From: Rhodobacteraceae bacterium HLUCCO18
GTDB lineage: Bacteria; Pseudomonadota; Alphaproteobacteria; Rhodobacterales; Rhodobacteraceae
Direction of reading: 5' to 3'
DNA: 64,000 nucleotides
Assembly (NCBI GenBank): GCA_001314805.1
Contig: LJSY01000007.1
Coordinates: 1-64,000, forward strand
Position 1 is the stretch's first letter, and each line of letters starts with the position of its first letter. This document shows, piece after piece, positions 51,212 through 59,369 of this stretch. A program made the position numbers and the translations under genes. The notes beneath the pieces were generated by a model. The model did no database searches. It was not told the DNA's origin and saw nothing but the letters and a program-made list of their open reading frames with translations.

Positions 51212-53350
51212 TCACTCCGCCCGAGGCGCGAAGGCCTCGATCCGCGCAAGCAGCGCGTCCTTCTTCAGGGGTTTCGTCAGGACATCATCCATGCCGGATC
51301 CGAGGAAGCGCTCCCGGTCGCCGCTGACCGCGTGGGCGGTCATGGCGATCACGGGCACACGCGGCAGGCCGACCTCTGCCTCGTAGCCGCGAATGAGACT
51401 CGTGGCCTCGAGGCCATCCATCCCCGGCATCGAGATATCCGTGAAGACGATATCCGGCGGGTCATGCTTGTAGGCCGCCACAAGCGCCGATCCGCTGTCG
51501 ACAAGCGTCAGGTCCACATGCTGCGACTTCAGCATCGTCCTGAACACCAGCTGGTTGGTCTTGTTGTCCTCGGCCGCGACGATGCGAACCCGCGCCCGTT
51601 CCGGCATTTTCGCGGGCTCTTTCGGCGTGCCCTGTGCGTCGTCCAGGAAAAGCCTCAGAAGCGCGGCGTCCGTTTCGGGCAGCACCAGCGGCCGAGTTCC
51701 GGGCGCGGCGTTCGCGGGATCGTCGCAGAGGTGCAGGATCGTCCGGCGGCCGCGTGCCGCGCGAAGCACCCCGACATGGGCTGCCGCCTCGTCGGGATCG
51801 GGCGTCAGGATGACCACGCTGTCGGCCTGCGCCGCAGCATCCGCGTCAGGCTCCGGCATGGCGCGGATGCGCGCGCCCAGATGCGCCAGCCGCGCCAGCA
51901 GGTCGCGCGCACGCTCCGAAAACAGGGGGCCGATCAGAACCACGTCGCGGGCCTCCGGCGCAAAGGCGGGCGCGGCTGGCGGCATCGGCCCGGCGTGTTT
52001 GAGCGTGACCGAGGCGACAAAGGTTGATCCGCGGCCAAGCTCGGATTGCAGCGAGATGTCCCCACCCATCATCCGCACGAGCCGCTTGGTGATGGCGAGG
52101 CCCAACCCCGTTCCATCATGGTTGCGGTTCTTGTTTTCCTCGACCTGGTTGAATTCGCCGAAGATATGGGCCTGCATCTCGGGCGCGATGCCGATGCCGG
52201 TATCTTCCACCGCGATCCGCAGCGGCAGTCCCGGTTCCGAGGCCGGAGCGGCGGAGGTGACGGTGACGCAGACATGGCCGCGCTCGGTGAACTTGACCGC
52301 GTTTCCGATCAGGTTGAACAGGATCTGCCGCAAACGCCCGCAATCGCCCACCAGCCTGTCCGGCCATGGCACGTCGATATCGAGCTTGAAGGCAAGGTCC
52401 CGGCCCTCCAGCCCCGGGCGGAGCAGCCTGAAGATTTCGAGGATGACCTCGAGCAGGTCGAATTCCGCCTCGTGCAGCGCGAGCTTGCCGGCCTCGATCT
52501 TCGAATAGTCGAGGATGTCGTTGATGATGACCAGCAGCGCCTCGCCGGAATGCCGGATCGTGTCGGCATAAAGCCTCTGGTCGGCGTCGAGAACGGTTTC
52601 GCCCAGAAGCTCGGCCATCGAGACGACGCCGTTCATCGGCGTCCTGATCTCGTGGCTCATGTTGGCGAGGAAGGTCGACTTGGCGTGGCTTGCGGCGAGT
52701 GCGGCGTCCCGGGCCTTCTGCAACTGCCGTTCACGGCGGATCGTGGCGGTGATATCGACGCCGAGGCAGACCGTGTCCCCCTGCGGCGTGCGTTTGTCGA
52801 TCAGGCGCACGTAGCTGCCGTTCCAGAGGCGGACGTCGACCTGCGGGATGTTCGCGCGTTCCCAGCGCTTGAGCATCCTTTCCAGCCAGTGATCCGGTTC
52901 CTCCCCCTCGATATCGACGATGCCCTCGTCGACGGCGACCCGCAGGATCGCGTCATAGCTGGCGCCGGGGGCGATATCGCTGATGCCCTCGAACGGGGAG
53001 AGGAAGGCGGGGTTGGCGGCGACAAGCCGGCAATCCCGGTCGAAAATGGCGAAACCGTCCTCGACGGCGGTCAGGGAATCCCAAAGCCGCTGCTCGGCCT
53101 GCGCGGCGCGGTCCGTCGCGACCTCCAGTTCCGCCGCGACCTGCGTGGTCCGACCCTTCAGCGCGGCGTTTTCCTCGCGCTGCTCGATCACCTGGTGCGA
53201 CAGGGCGTGGGCATGTTCGGCCAGTTTGCGGTTGGCCGAATAAAGCTCTTCCGAGCGAAGGGCGAGAAGGCGCTCGGCCTGAAGCCGCGCGCGGCGTTCC
53301 TTCGCCAAGCGTGCGTCGATCCCGCTGATTGCCATGCCCGGCCCACTCAT
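51212..53350 (-). CDS. Cytoplasmic hybrid sensor histidine kinase
   Basis: A protein of about 710 aa with no membrane span. The N-terminal 100 residues form a coiled coil, then comes a PAS-type sensor (VEDGFAIFDRDCRLVAANPAF, about 95-205), a HisKA domain with the phospho-acceptor in FLANMSHEIRTPMNG near 235, an ATPase domain with DTGIGIAP and GTGLGLAI, and a C-terminal receiver whose Asp lies in IVFTDISMPGMDGL near 635. The region between kinase and receiver looks like a decayed receiver. The start is uncertain: GTG at 53380, or ATG at 53350 or 53335. The output partner is not in the window. Confidence 0.92.
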   Translation of the reverse strand: MSGPGMAISGIDARLAKERRARLQAERLLALRSEELYSANRKLAEHAHALSHQVIEQREENAALKGRTTQVAAELEVATDRAAQAEQRLWDSLTAVEDGFAIFDRDCRLVAANPAFLSPFEGISDIAPGASYDAILRVAVDEGIVDIEGEEPDHWLERMLKRWERANIPQVDVRLWNGSYVRLIDKRTPQGDTVCLGVDITATIRRERQLQKARDAALAASHAKSTFLANMSHEIRTPMNGVVSMAELLGETVLDADQRLYADTIRHSGEALLVIINDILDYSKIEAGKLALHEAEFDLLEVILEIFRLLRPGLEGRDLAFKLDIDVPWPDRLVGDCGRLRQILFNLIGNAVKFTERGHVCVTVTSAAPASEPGLPLRIAVEDTGIGIAPEMQAHIFGEFNQVEENKNRNHDGTGLGLAITKRLVRMMGGDISLQSELGRGSTFVASVTLKHAGPMPPAAPAFAPEARDVVLIGPLFSERARDLLARLAHLGARIRAMPEPDADAAAQADSVVILTPDPDEAAAHVGVLRAARGRRTILHLCDDPANAAPGTRPLVLPETDAALLRLFLDDAQGTPKEPAKMPERARVRIVAAEDNKTNQLVFRTMLKSQHVDLTLVDSGSALVAAYKHDPPDIVFTDISMPGMDGLEATSLIRGYEAEVGLPRVPVIAMTAHAVSGDRERFLGSGMDDVLTKPLKKDALLARIEAFAPRAE

Positions 53351-53437
53351 GGCGCGGGGTGCTGCCACGCCTCTCTTCACCTCGCTCCGACTATGGGAGC
53401 GGGCGTTGAAGATCGGGTTAACCGGGCGCGGCGCGGA

Positions 53438-54613
53438 TCAGACGCGTTCGATCGCCAGCGCGATGCCCTGCCCGCCGCCGATGCACATGGTGATGAGCGC
53501 GCGTTTGCCACCGATCCGTTCCAGCTCGTAAATCGCCTTCACGGTGATGATCGCCCCCGTGGCCCCCACCGGATGGCCCAGCGCGATGGCGCCGCCGTTG
53601 GGATTCACCTTTTCCGGGTCGATGCCGAGGCCCTTGTTGACCGCGAGCGCCTGCGCCGCGAAGGCCTCGTTCGATTCGATCACGTCGAAATCGCCGATCT
53701 CCAGGCCGATCCGCGCCAGAAGGTTCTGCACCGCCGGCACGGGGCCGATGCCCATCACCTCGGGGCGCACCCCGGCATGGGCGTAGCCGAGCACGCGGGC
53801 CCGGGGTTTCAGACCGGCCTTTTCCGCCGCATCGGCGCGCGCCAGCACGATGGCAGCCGCGCCGTCGTTGATGCCGCTGGCATTCCCGGCGGTGACCGAG
53901 CCGTCCTTCCGGAACACGGTCCTGAGGCCCGCCAGCGCCTCGGGCGTAGTGGCCTTGGGGTGTTCGTCGGTGTCGAAGGCGACGATTTCGCGTCTGACCT
54001 TCACTTCGACCGGCACGATCTGCTCCTTGAAGCGCCCTTCCTCGATGGCGCGGGCGGCGCGTTTCTGGCTTTCCAGCGCGAAACCGTCCTGATCGGCGCG
54101 GGTGATCTGGTGCTCGTCCGCGACGTTTTCCGCCGTCACGCCCATGTGCCCGGTGCCGAAGGGGCAGTGCAGCGCGCCGATCATCATGTCGAGCGCGCGC
54201 ACATCGCCCATCTTCTGGCCCCAGCGCGCCTCGGGCAGGATGTGGGGTCCGCGGCTCATGCTTTCGGCGCCACCGGCCAGACCGTACTCCGCATCGCCCA
54301 GCGCCAGCGACTGTATGACCGAGACGATGGCCTGCGCACCGGACCCGCAAAGCCGGTTCACGTTCATCGCGGGCGTCGTGTCGGGCACGCCGGCCTGCAT
54401 CGAGGCCACGCGGCTGAGATACATGTCCCGCGGTTCGGTATTGATCACATGACCGAAGGCCACGTGCCCGATCCGGTCGCCCTCGACCCCCGCGCGGTCC
54501 AGCGCGGCCTTCGCGGCCGTGGCGCCAAGCTCGATGGGGGGCACGCCGGCAAGCGTCCCGCCAAAGGTTCCGATGGCCGTCCGCGCGCCGGACAGAATGA
54601 CGATATCGTCCAT
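53438..54613 (-). CDS. Acetyl-CoA C-acyltransferase (thiolase)
   Basis: A 391-aa thiolase that condenses or cleaves acyl-CoAs. Cys89 in NRLCGSGAQAI, His in GGAIALGHPVGATGA near 347 and Cys in MCIGGGQG near 377 are all present. INTEPRDMYLSRVA and MSRGPHILPEARWG point to the BktB-like 3-ketothiolase group rather than a strict acetoacetyl-CoA thiolase. GGGAGGGAG precedes the ATG at good distance. It is isolated from other beta-oxidation or PHB genes, so its pathway is not settled; paaK elsewhere in the window would supply acyl-CoAs only indirectly. Confidence 0.93.
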   Translation of the reverse strand: MDDIVILSGARTAIGTFGGTLAGVPPIELGATAAKAALDRAGVEGDRIGHVAFGHVINTEPRDMYLSRVASMQAGVPDTTPAMNVNRLCGSGAQAIVSVIQSLALGDAEYGLAGGAESMSRGPHILPEARWGQKMGDVRALDMMIGALHCPFGTGHMGVTAENVADEHQITRADQDGFALESQKRAARAIEEGRFKEQIVPVEVKVRREIVAFDTDEHPKATTPEALAGLRTVFRKDGSVTAGNASGINDGAAAIVLARADAAEKAGLKPRARVLGYAHAGVRPEVMGIGPVPAVQNLLARIGLEIGDFDVIESNEAFAAQALAVNKGLGIDPEKVNPNGGAIALGHPVGATGAIITVKAIYELERIGGKRALITMCIGGGQGIALAIERV

Positions 54614-54696
54614 GGGCTCTCCCTCCCGAATGTCTCGGGACCATAGAGCCTCAGCGCGCGGACCGCGTCCAGTGCGACCTGACGTAGCCGCCCCGC

Positions 54697-56292
54697 TCAG
54701 GCGGTCGCGAACTGCAGCGTCCGCACCTGCTGGAACAGGCCCGTGGCCGTGAGCTTGTCGAGCACATGGGCCGGCGGCTGTTCGTCGAGATAGAGCAGCG
54801 CGATGGCCTCCCCGTCCCGCTCGGACCGGCCAAGGGTGAAGTTGGCGATGTTGACGCCGTTCTCGCCCATGGTCTGGCCGAGCGTGCCGATGATGCCGGG
54901 CACGTCCTTGTTGGTGGTGTAGAGCATGTGCGCCCCGATCTCGGCATCGATGTTGATGCCCTTGATCTGGATGAAGCGCGGCTTGCCGTCCGAGAACACC
55001 GTGCCCGCGATCGACCGCGTCTTGTGCGGCGTCTTGACCACGAGGCGGATATAGCCGTCGAAAACGCCGGTCTTGTCCTGCGTCGTGGTGCTGAGCTCGA
55101 TCCCGCGCTCGCGTGCCATCACGGGGGCGGACACCATGTTGACGTCCGGATTGGCCGCCTTCATCACACCGGCGATGGCGGCGGCGTTGAGCGCGTGGAG
55201 GTTCATCTCCTTGGCGACACCATTGTAGACGATCTCGATCTCGTCGATCGATTCCTCGGTGAGCTGACCCACGAAGGCACCGAGATGCTCGGCGAGCTTC
55301 AGCCACGGGCCCATGATCCGGGCCTCCTCGGCGGTGACGGAGGGCATGTTGAGCGCGTTCGACACGGCCCCGGTCAGCAGGTAGTCCGACATCTGCTCGG
55401 CCACCTGAAGGGCGACGTTTTCCTGAGCCTCGGTGGTGGAGGCGCCCAGATGCGGGGTCACCACGACATTGGGCAGACCGAAGAGAGGGTTCTCGGTCGC
55501 CGGTTCCTCCGCGAACACGTCGAAGGCCGCGCCCGCGACATGGCCGGTCTCGATCAGTTCGGCCAGCGCCGCCTCGTCGACCAGCCCGCCCCGCGCGCAG
55601 TTGATGATCCGCACGCCCTTCCTCGTCTTGGCGAGGTTCTCCGCCGACAGGATATTCGCCGTCTTCTCGGTATAGGGGACGTGCAGCGTGATGAAATCGG
55701 CCCTCTGCAGCAGCTCCTCGAGCTCGACCTTGGTCGCGCCGATCTCGCGCGCGCGCTCCTCGCTCAGGAACGGGTCATAGGCCAGCACCTTCATCCGGAG
55801 GCCCAGCGCACGGGCGATCACGATGGACCCGATATTGCCCGCACCGATCACGCCCAGCGTCTTGCCGGTCAGCTCGACACCCATGAAGCGGGACTTCTCC
55901 CAGTGCCCGGCATGGGTCGAGGCGTTGGCCTCGGGGATCTGGCGGGCGACAGCGAACATCATCGCGATGGCATGCTCGGCCGTCGTGATGGAGTTTCCGA
56001 AGGGCGTGTTCATCACGATGATGCCCTTCTTGGACGCCTCGGGGATGTCGACATTGTCCACGCCGATCCCGGCGCGGCCGATGACCTTGAGGTTGGTCGC
56101 GGCGGCCAGCACCTTTTCCGTGACTTTCGTGGCCGACCGGATGGCGAGGCCGTCATACGCGCCGATCACCGACAGGAGCTTGTCCTTGTCCTTGCCGATG
56201 GAGGGGTCGAAGGTGACGTCGATGCCGCGGTCACGGAAGATCTGGACAGCGGTTTCCGAGAGCTTGTCGGAGACGAGAACTTTTGTGGCCAT
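54697..56292 (-). CDS. serA: D-3-phosphoglycerate dehydrogenase SerA
   Basis: First enzyme of serine synthesis. It has 531 aa, the long form: a substrate domain, a Rossmann NAD domain (LGVIGAGNIGS near residue 145, with HVPYTEKT and the INCARGGLVDE block), an intervening domain, and a C-terminal ACT domain (about 450-531) that usually gives serine feedback. The ATG at 56292 has AGGGAG upstream. It lies 78 bases downstream of serC, with a fragment of a dispersed repeat between them. Confidence 0.97.
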   Translation of the reverse strand: MATKVLVSDKLSETAVQIFRDRGIDVTFDPSIGKDKDKLLSVIGAYDGLAIRSATKVTEKVLAAATNLKVIGRAGIGVDNVDIPEASKKGIIVMNTPFGNSITTAEHAIAMMFAVARQIPEANASTHAGHWEKSRFMGVELTGKTLGVIGAGNIGSIVIARALGLRMKVLAYDPFLSEERAREIGATKVELEELLQRADFITLHVPYTEKTANILSAENLAKTRKGVRIINCARGGLVDEAALAELIETGHVAGAAFDVFAEEPATENPLFGLPNVVVTPHLGASTTEAQENVALQVAEQMSDYLLTGAVSNALNMPSVTAEEARIMGPWLKLAEHLGAFVGQLTEESIDEIEIVYNGVAKEMNLHALNAAAIAGVMKAANPDVNMVSAPVMARERGIELSTTTQDKTGVFDGYIRLVVKTPHKTRSIAGTVFSDGKPRFIQIKGINIDAEIGAHMLYTTNKDVPGIIGTLGQTMGENGVNIANFTLGRSERDGEAIALLYLDEQPPAHVLDKLTATGLFQQVRTLQFATA

Positions 56293-56340
56293 GTCAGGCA
56301 CTCCCTGCTTGCAGACCGGCCACCCCGTGGCGGGCCGGGT

Positions 56341-56371
56341 CATGCGTATTTGGAGAAAGATGAAGGGGGAT
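56341..56371 (+). repeat. Tail copy of the dispersed repeat between serC and serA
   Basis: GCGTATTTGGAGAAAGATGAAG and the bases after it match the tail of the element at 33729-33790 (GCGTATTTTTGGAAAGATGAAG) but lack the hairpin. It ends at the serC stop codon. Confidence 0.6.
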
Positions 56372-57552
56372 CAGGCCGCCGTGGCCTGTCCCTCGATTTC
56401 CATGTGGAAGGCCCAGTCGAGCCATGGCAGCATCGCCTCGATATCCGAGGTCTCGACCGTCGCGCCGCACCAGATCCGCAGACCCGGGGGCGCGTCGCGG
56501 TAGCCGCCGACATCGAGCGCCACACCTTCGGCCTCCAGCCGCTTGGCCACGGCCTTGGCGAACGCCGCGCCATCGGCGATCCGGTCATCGGTGAACTTCA
56601 GGCAGACGCTTGTGTTCGACCGTGTCGCCGGGTCGGCGGCGAGATTGTCGATCCAGTCACGCGCCGCGCAGAAATCGAAGATGGCCTGCGCATTGCGGTC
56701 GGCGCGCGCCATCAGTTCGGGCAACCCGCCCATGGCCTGCGCCCAGTCGAGCGCCAGCAGGTAATCCTCGACCGCCAGCATCGACGGCGTGTTGATCGTC
56801 TCGCCCACGAAGATGCCCTCGATCAGCTTGCCCCCCTTGGTGAGACGGAAGATCTTTGGCAGCGGCCATGCCGGCGTGTAGCTTTCCAACCGTTCGACGG
56901 CGCGGGGGGACAGGATCAGCATCCCGTGGGCCGCCTCGCCGCCCATGACCTTCTGCCAGGAGAAGGTCGTGACATCGAGCTTGTCCCATGGCAGGTCCTG
57001 CGCGAAGGCCGCGCTGGTCGCGTCGCAGATGGTGAGGCCCGCGCGGTCCGCCGGGATCGCATTCCCGTTCGGAAGCCGGACGCCCGATGTCGTGCCGTTC
57101 CACGTGAACACCACATCCGTGTCGAAATCGACCTCGGCCAGATCGACGATCTCTCCGTACTCGGCCGTCTTCACCTCGGCCTCGAGCCTGAGCTGCTTCA
57201 CCGCGTCGGTGACCCAGCCCGCGCCAAAACTTTCCCAGGCCAGCATGGTGCAGGGCCGCGCGCCCAGCATCGACCACATCGCCATCTCGACGGCGCCGGT
57301 ATCCGAGGCCGGGACGATGCCGATGCGGTACTCCTGCGGCACGCCGAGGATGGCGCGGGTCGTCTCGATCGCAGCCTTGAGCTTGGCCTTGCCCACCGCC
57401 GCGCGATGCGAACGGCCAAGCGGCGCGCCCGAAAGCTTGTCAAGGGAGAATATGGGGGGTTTGGCGCAGGGGCCTGACGAAAAGCGCGGGTTCCTCGGTT
57501 TCGAGGACGGACGCGTGATGTCCGGCCGCGTGGCCGGTTGTGCGAGTGCCAT
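56371..57552 (-). CDS. serC: Phosphoserine aminotransferase SerC
   Basis: Second enzyme of serine synthesis and also used in the vitamin B6 route. A PLP enzyme of 393 aa of the alphaproteobacterial SerC type ([16 protein letters not shown] near the start). The PLP lysine lies in [14 protein letters not shown] near residue 199. The ATG at 57552 is chosen because the family begins shortly before the RPSSKPRNP segment and a GAGGA site precedes it. It is first in the serC-serA unit and follows a structured leader. Confidence 0.96.
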   Translation of the reverse strand: MALAQPATRPDITRPSSKPRNPRFSSGPCAKPPIFSLDKLSGAPLGRSHRAAVGKAKLKAAIETTRAILGVPQEYRIGIVPASDTGAVEMAMWSMLGARPCTMLAWESFGAGWVTDAVKQLRLEAEVKTAEYGEIVDLAEVDFDTDVVFTWNGTTSGVRLPNGNAIPADRAGLTICDATSAAFAQDLPWDKLDVTTFSWQKVMGGEAAHGMLILSPRAVERLESYTPAWPLPKIFRLTKGGKLIEGIFVGETINTPSMLAVEDYLLALDWAQAMGGLPELMARADRNAQAIFDFCAARDWIDNLAADPATRSNTSVCLKFTDDRIADGAAFAKAVAKRLEAEGVALDVGGYRDAPPGLRIWCGATVETSDIEAMLPWLDWAFHMEIEGQATAA

Positions 57553-57556
57553 CTCT

Positions 57557-57660
57557 GGATATCCTCTCAGATATGCGCCCCTCGTTGGGGAGGGGTGTCC
57601 CGTCGCCGGGCATACGCCGCGCGCGCCTCGCCCACAAGCCGCAAAAAGGGCGCAGAGGGT
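57557..57660 (-). ncRNA. Probable serC leader RNA (cis-regulatory)
   Basis: On the minus strand just before serC, the RNA can form CCCCTC/GAGGGG (about 57577-57594) and then ATATC/GATAT (57558-57573), whose loop holds the GAGAG part of the ribosome-binding site, so it could mask translation. A GCGCCC...GGGCG pairing lies upstream. Position, host group and the overlap with the Shine-Dalgarno site fit the 'serC' motif described upstream of alphaproteobacterial serC genes. Its ligand, if any, is unknown. I have not matched it to the Rfam model. Confidence 0.5.
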
Positions 57661-57920
57661 CGCAAATGACACGCCCCGTGTTCACTGCGTTCATCATCGG
57701 AAACCACAGGCCATGTTTCGGTCGAAACGCCGGGACAGGTTGCGATCGCGAAAGGGCGCCTCGACGAAACAACGCCGTCACTATGCTACCGGTTTCCTTG
57801 AAATATCTATCCGTCTGGACAGTTTGCATGTCACATCATCCAGACATTTGGGCTTGCGCGAAACCGGATTGCGTTAGTACACTCTAAGGCGAGTTACACA
57901 ACCTGAAAGGATTGTGGCGC

Positions 57921-58355
57921 GTGAAAGATCAGGCCCAATCCCTCACCTTCGATCTGGGTGAGTATCTTCCCTTCCAGATTTCGGTGATCGCCAGTCGCGT
58001 GTTCCAGCGCGTCATGGAAGATGCCGGGCTTCAGGTCCCCGAGTGGCGCATCATGATGGCGCTTCCGGCCAATCAGCCCTGTTCCTCCCATGATCTGTGC
58101 ATCCTGACGGCCATGGATGCCGCGCGGGTCAGCCGGGCGCAGCGGCGGCTCGAGGATCTGCAGCTGATCTCCGTCATCCGCGACAAGATGGACCGACGCA
58201 GACTCGTGGTGCGCCTGTCGGTCAAGGGGACGGAGGAGGTCCTGCGCCTGCGCACGGCCGCCCGCGATGCAGAGAGCAATCTGCTCGATTCGCTCGGACC
58301 GGAAGACCGCGCGCAGCTCAGAACCGCCATCGGCGCGATCTACGAACAGATCTGA
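57921..58355 (+). CDS. MarR family transcriptional regulator
   Basis: A 144-aa MarR-type winged-helix regulator. Segments include LGEYLPFQISVIASRVFQRV (dimer helix), VPEWRIMMAL, MDAARVSRAQRRLEDLQLI (recognition helix) and the wing DKMDRRRLVVRLS. GTG at 57921 follows AAAGGA at good spacing, with a TTG three codons before as an alternative. It lies just upstream of the 5-oxoprolinase remnant on the same strand, so it may once have regulated that gene. The 368-bp gap before it also carries the serC leader on the opposite strand. Confidence 0.9.
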   Translation: MKDQAQSLTFDLGEYLPFQISVIASRVFQRVMEDAGLQVPEWRIMMALPANQPCSSHDLCILTAMDAARVSRAQRRLEDLQLISVIRDKMDRRRLVVRLSVKGTEEVLRLRTAARDAESNLLDSLGPEDRAQLRTAIGAIYEQI

Positions 58356-58444
58356 GCCACCCGCTCCGTCCCGCTTCCCTTGCCCCTGCTCTGGCCGCTC
58401 TCCGTGCAGCTTGCCGGCAGGATCAGCGCAACCGAAGAGGCACC

Positions 58445-58889
58445 ATGGACAAGTGGTAATCCTGGATCGACCTTGGCGGCACTCTCACCGATATCGTCGG
58501 CCGGAGCCCCGATGGCGCGTTCATCACCACGGAGCTTCCGTCCGAAGACCCCGCGCATCACGCCGACGCCGCCACGGAGGGGATCCGCCGCCTCGGGGGT
58601 GACGGCGACGTCTCGATCGCAAACGTCAAGATGGGCACGACCTTTGCCACGAACGCCCTGCCGGAGCGCAAAGGGCTCTTCTGCTGATCGGCGAGGGGTT
58701 CGGCGATCTTCCGATTGTCCGCAGGCAGGCCCGTCCGCGTCTGTTCGAGTTGGCGATCAGGCTGCCCGAACTGCTTTACGAGGACGTGGCGGAAATCCCC
58801 GGCCGGCTCGACGCGACGGCTCCGGCAGGACGGGCAAAAGGCGCGGCGGCGAGATGCTCACCCCCGGCGGCTGGGGCACGCCCGACTGA
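58445..58889 (+). pseudogene. oplaH: 5-oxoprolinase (OplaH) remnant with stop, frameshift and large internal deletion
   Basis: From ATG 58445 the frame reads MDKW, a TAA stop, then SWIDLGGTLTDIVGRSPDG..., KMGTTFATNALPERKG, which closely matches the first ~75 residues of 5-oxoprolinase (WIDRGGTFTDIV...ATNALLERKG). After a frameshift it continues LLIGEGFGDLPI and RPRLFELAIRLPELLYEDV, again in family order, up to about residue 115. It then jumps, in yet another frame, to GEMLTPGGWGTPD, like the C-terminal TPGGGGWG of the same ~1200-aa protein. Roughly 1,000 codons are therefore missing. The gene is inactive beyond doubt; the upstream MarR regulator may be its former partner. Confidence 0.85.
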
Positions 58890-58892
58890 CCC

Positions 58893-58948
58893 CTTCCTCT
58901 GGTCACAAATATTCCTCCGGGGAGCGCGAGGGGTGGAAAACCCCTCGC
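58893..58948 (-). repeat. Second copy of the dispersed hairpin repeat
   Basis: GCGAGGGGT and ACCCCTCGC (58926-58948, perfect 9-bp arms, 5-base loop) are followed on the minus strand by GCTCCCCGGAGGAATATTTG. The hairpin and CGCTCCCC part match the element at 33729-33790. It separates the 5-oxoprolinase remnant from the B12 operon. Confidence 0.65.
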
Positions 58949-59059
58949 CTGCGCCGGCCTCCCCCGTCCTGCGGCATTTCGGTTTCAGACCCGGATGCGT
59001 CGCCCGCGCCCCTTGCCCGACTCGGACACAGCGCGTAGCCATGAGGGGCTTCGGTCCGG

Positions 59060-59215
59060 GCGTTTCCATGCGTCCGGTGAAAAGGGAACGTGGTGCGAAT
59101 CCACGACTGCCCCCGCAACTGTAAGCGGCGAGCGTGACCGGCACATGCCACTGGGGAGAGCCCCGGGAAGGCCCGGTTCACGCGACGACCCGCGAAGTCA
59201 GGAGACCTGCCGAAG
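59060..59215 (+). ncRNA. Cobalamin riboswitch
   Basis: The conserved pieces occur in order: GGTGAAAAGGGAAC, GGTGCGAATCC, CTGCCCCCGCAACTGTAAGCGG, the B12-box GCCACTGG at 59147-59154, GGGAAGGC and GAAGTCAGGAGACCTGCC ending near 59211. It should bind adenosylcobalamin or a related form and lower expression of btuB and the genes behind it. About 155 bases separate it from the btuB ATG, room for a masking or terminator structure, which I did not resolve. Confidence 0.96.
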
Positions 59216-59369
59216 TGATCACCCTGTCCGGGCGCGGAGGGCGCCATGGGCAACGGACCTTTCCGTAGTGGTGGCGAAAATCACCGTCTGCGGAGGGGCA
59301 ATCCCTTCAAGGACAACTTGGACAGCGGGACCGGGCATCACACCCGTTCCGCGCGCTTTGGGGGAAGCC

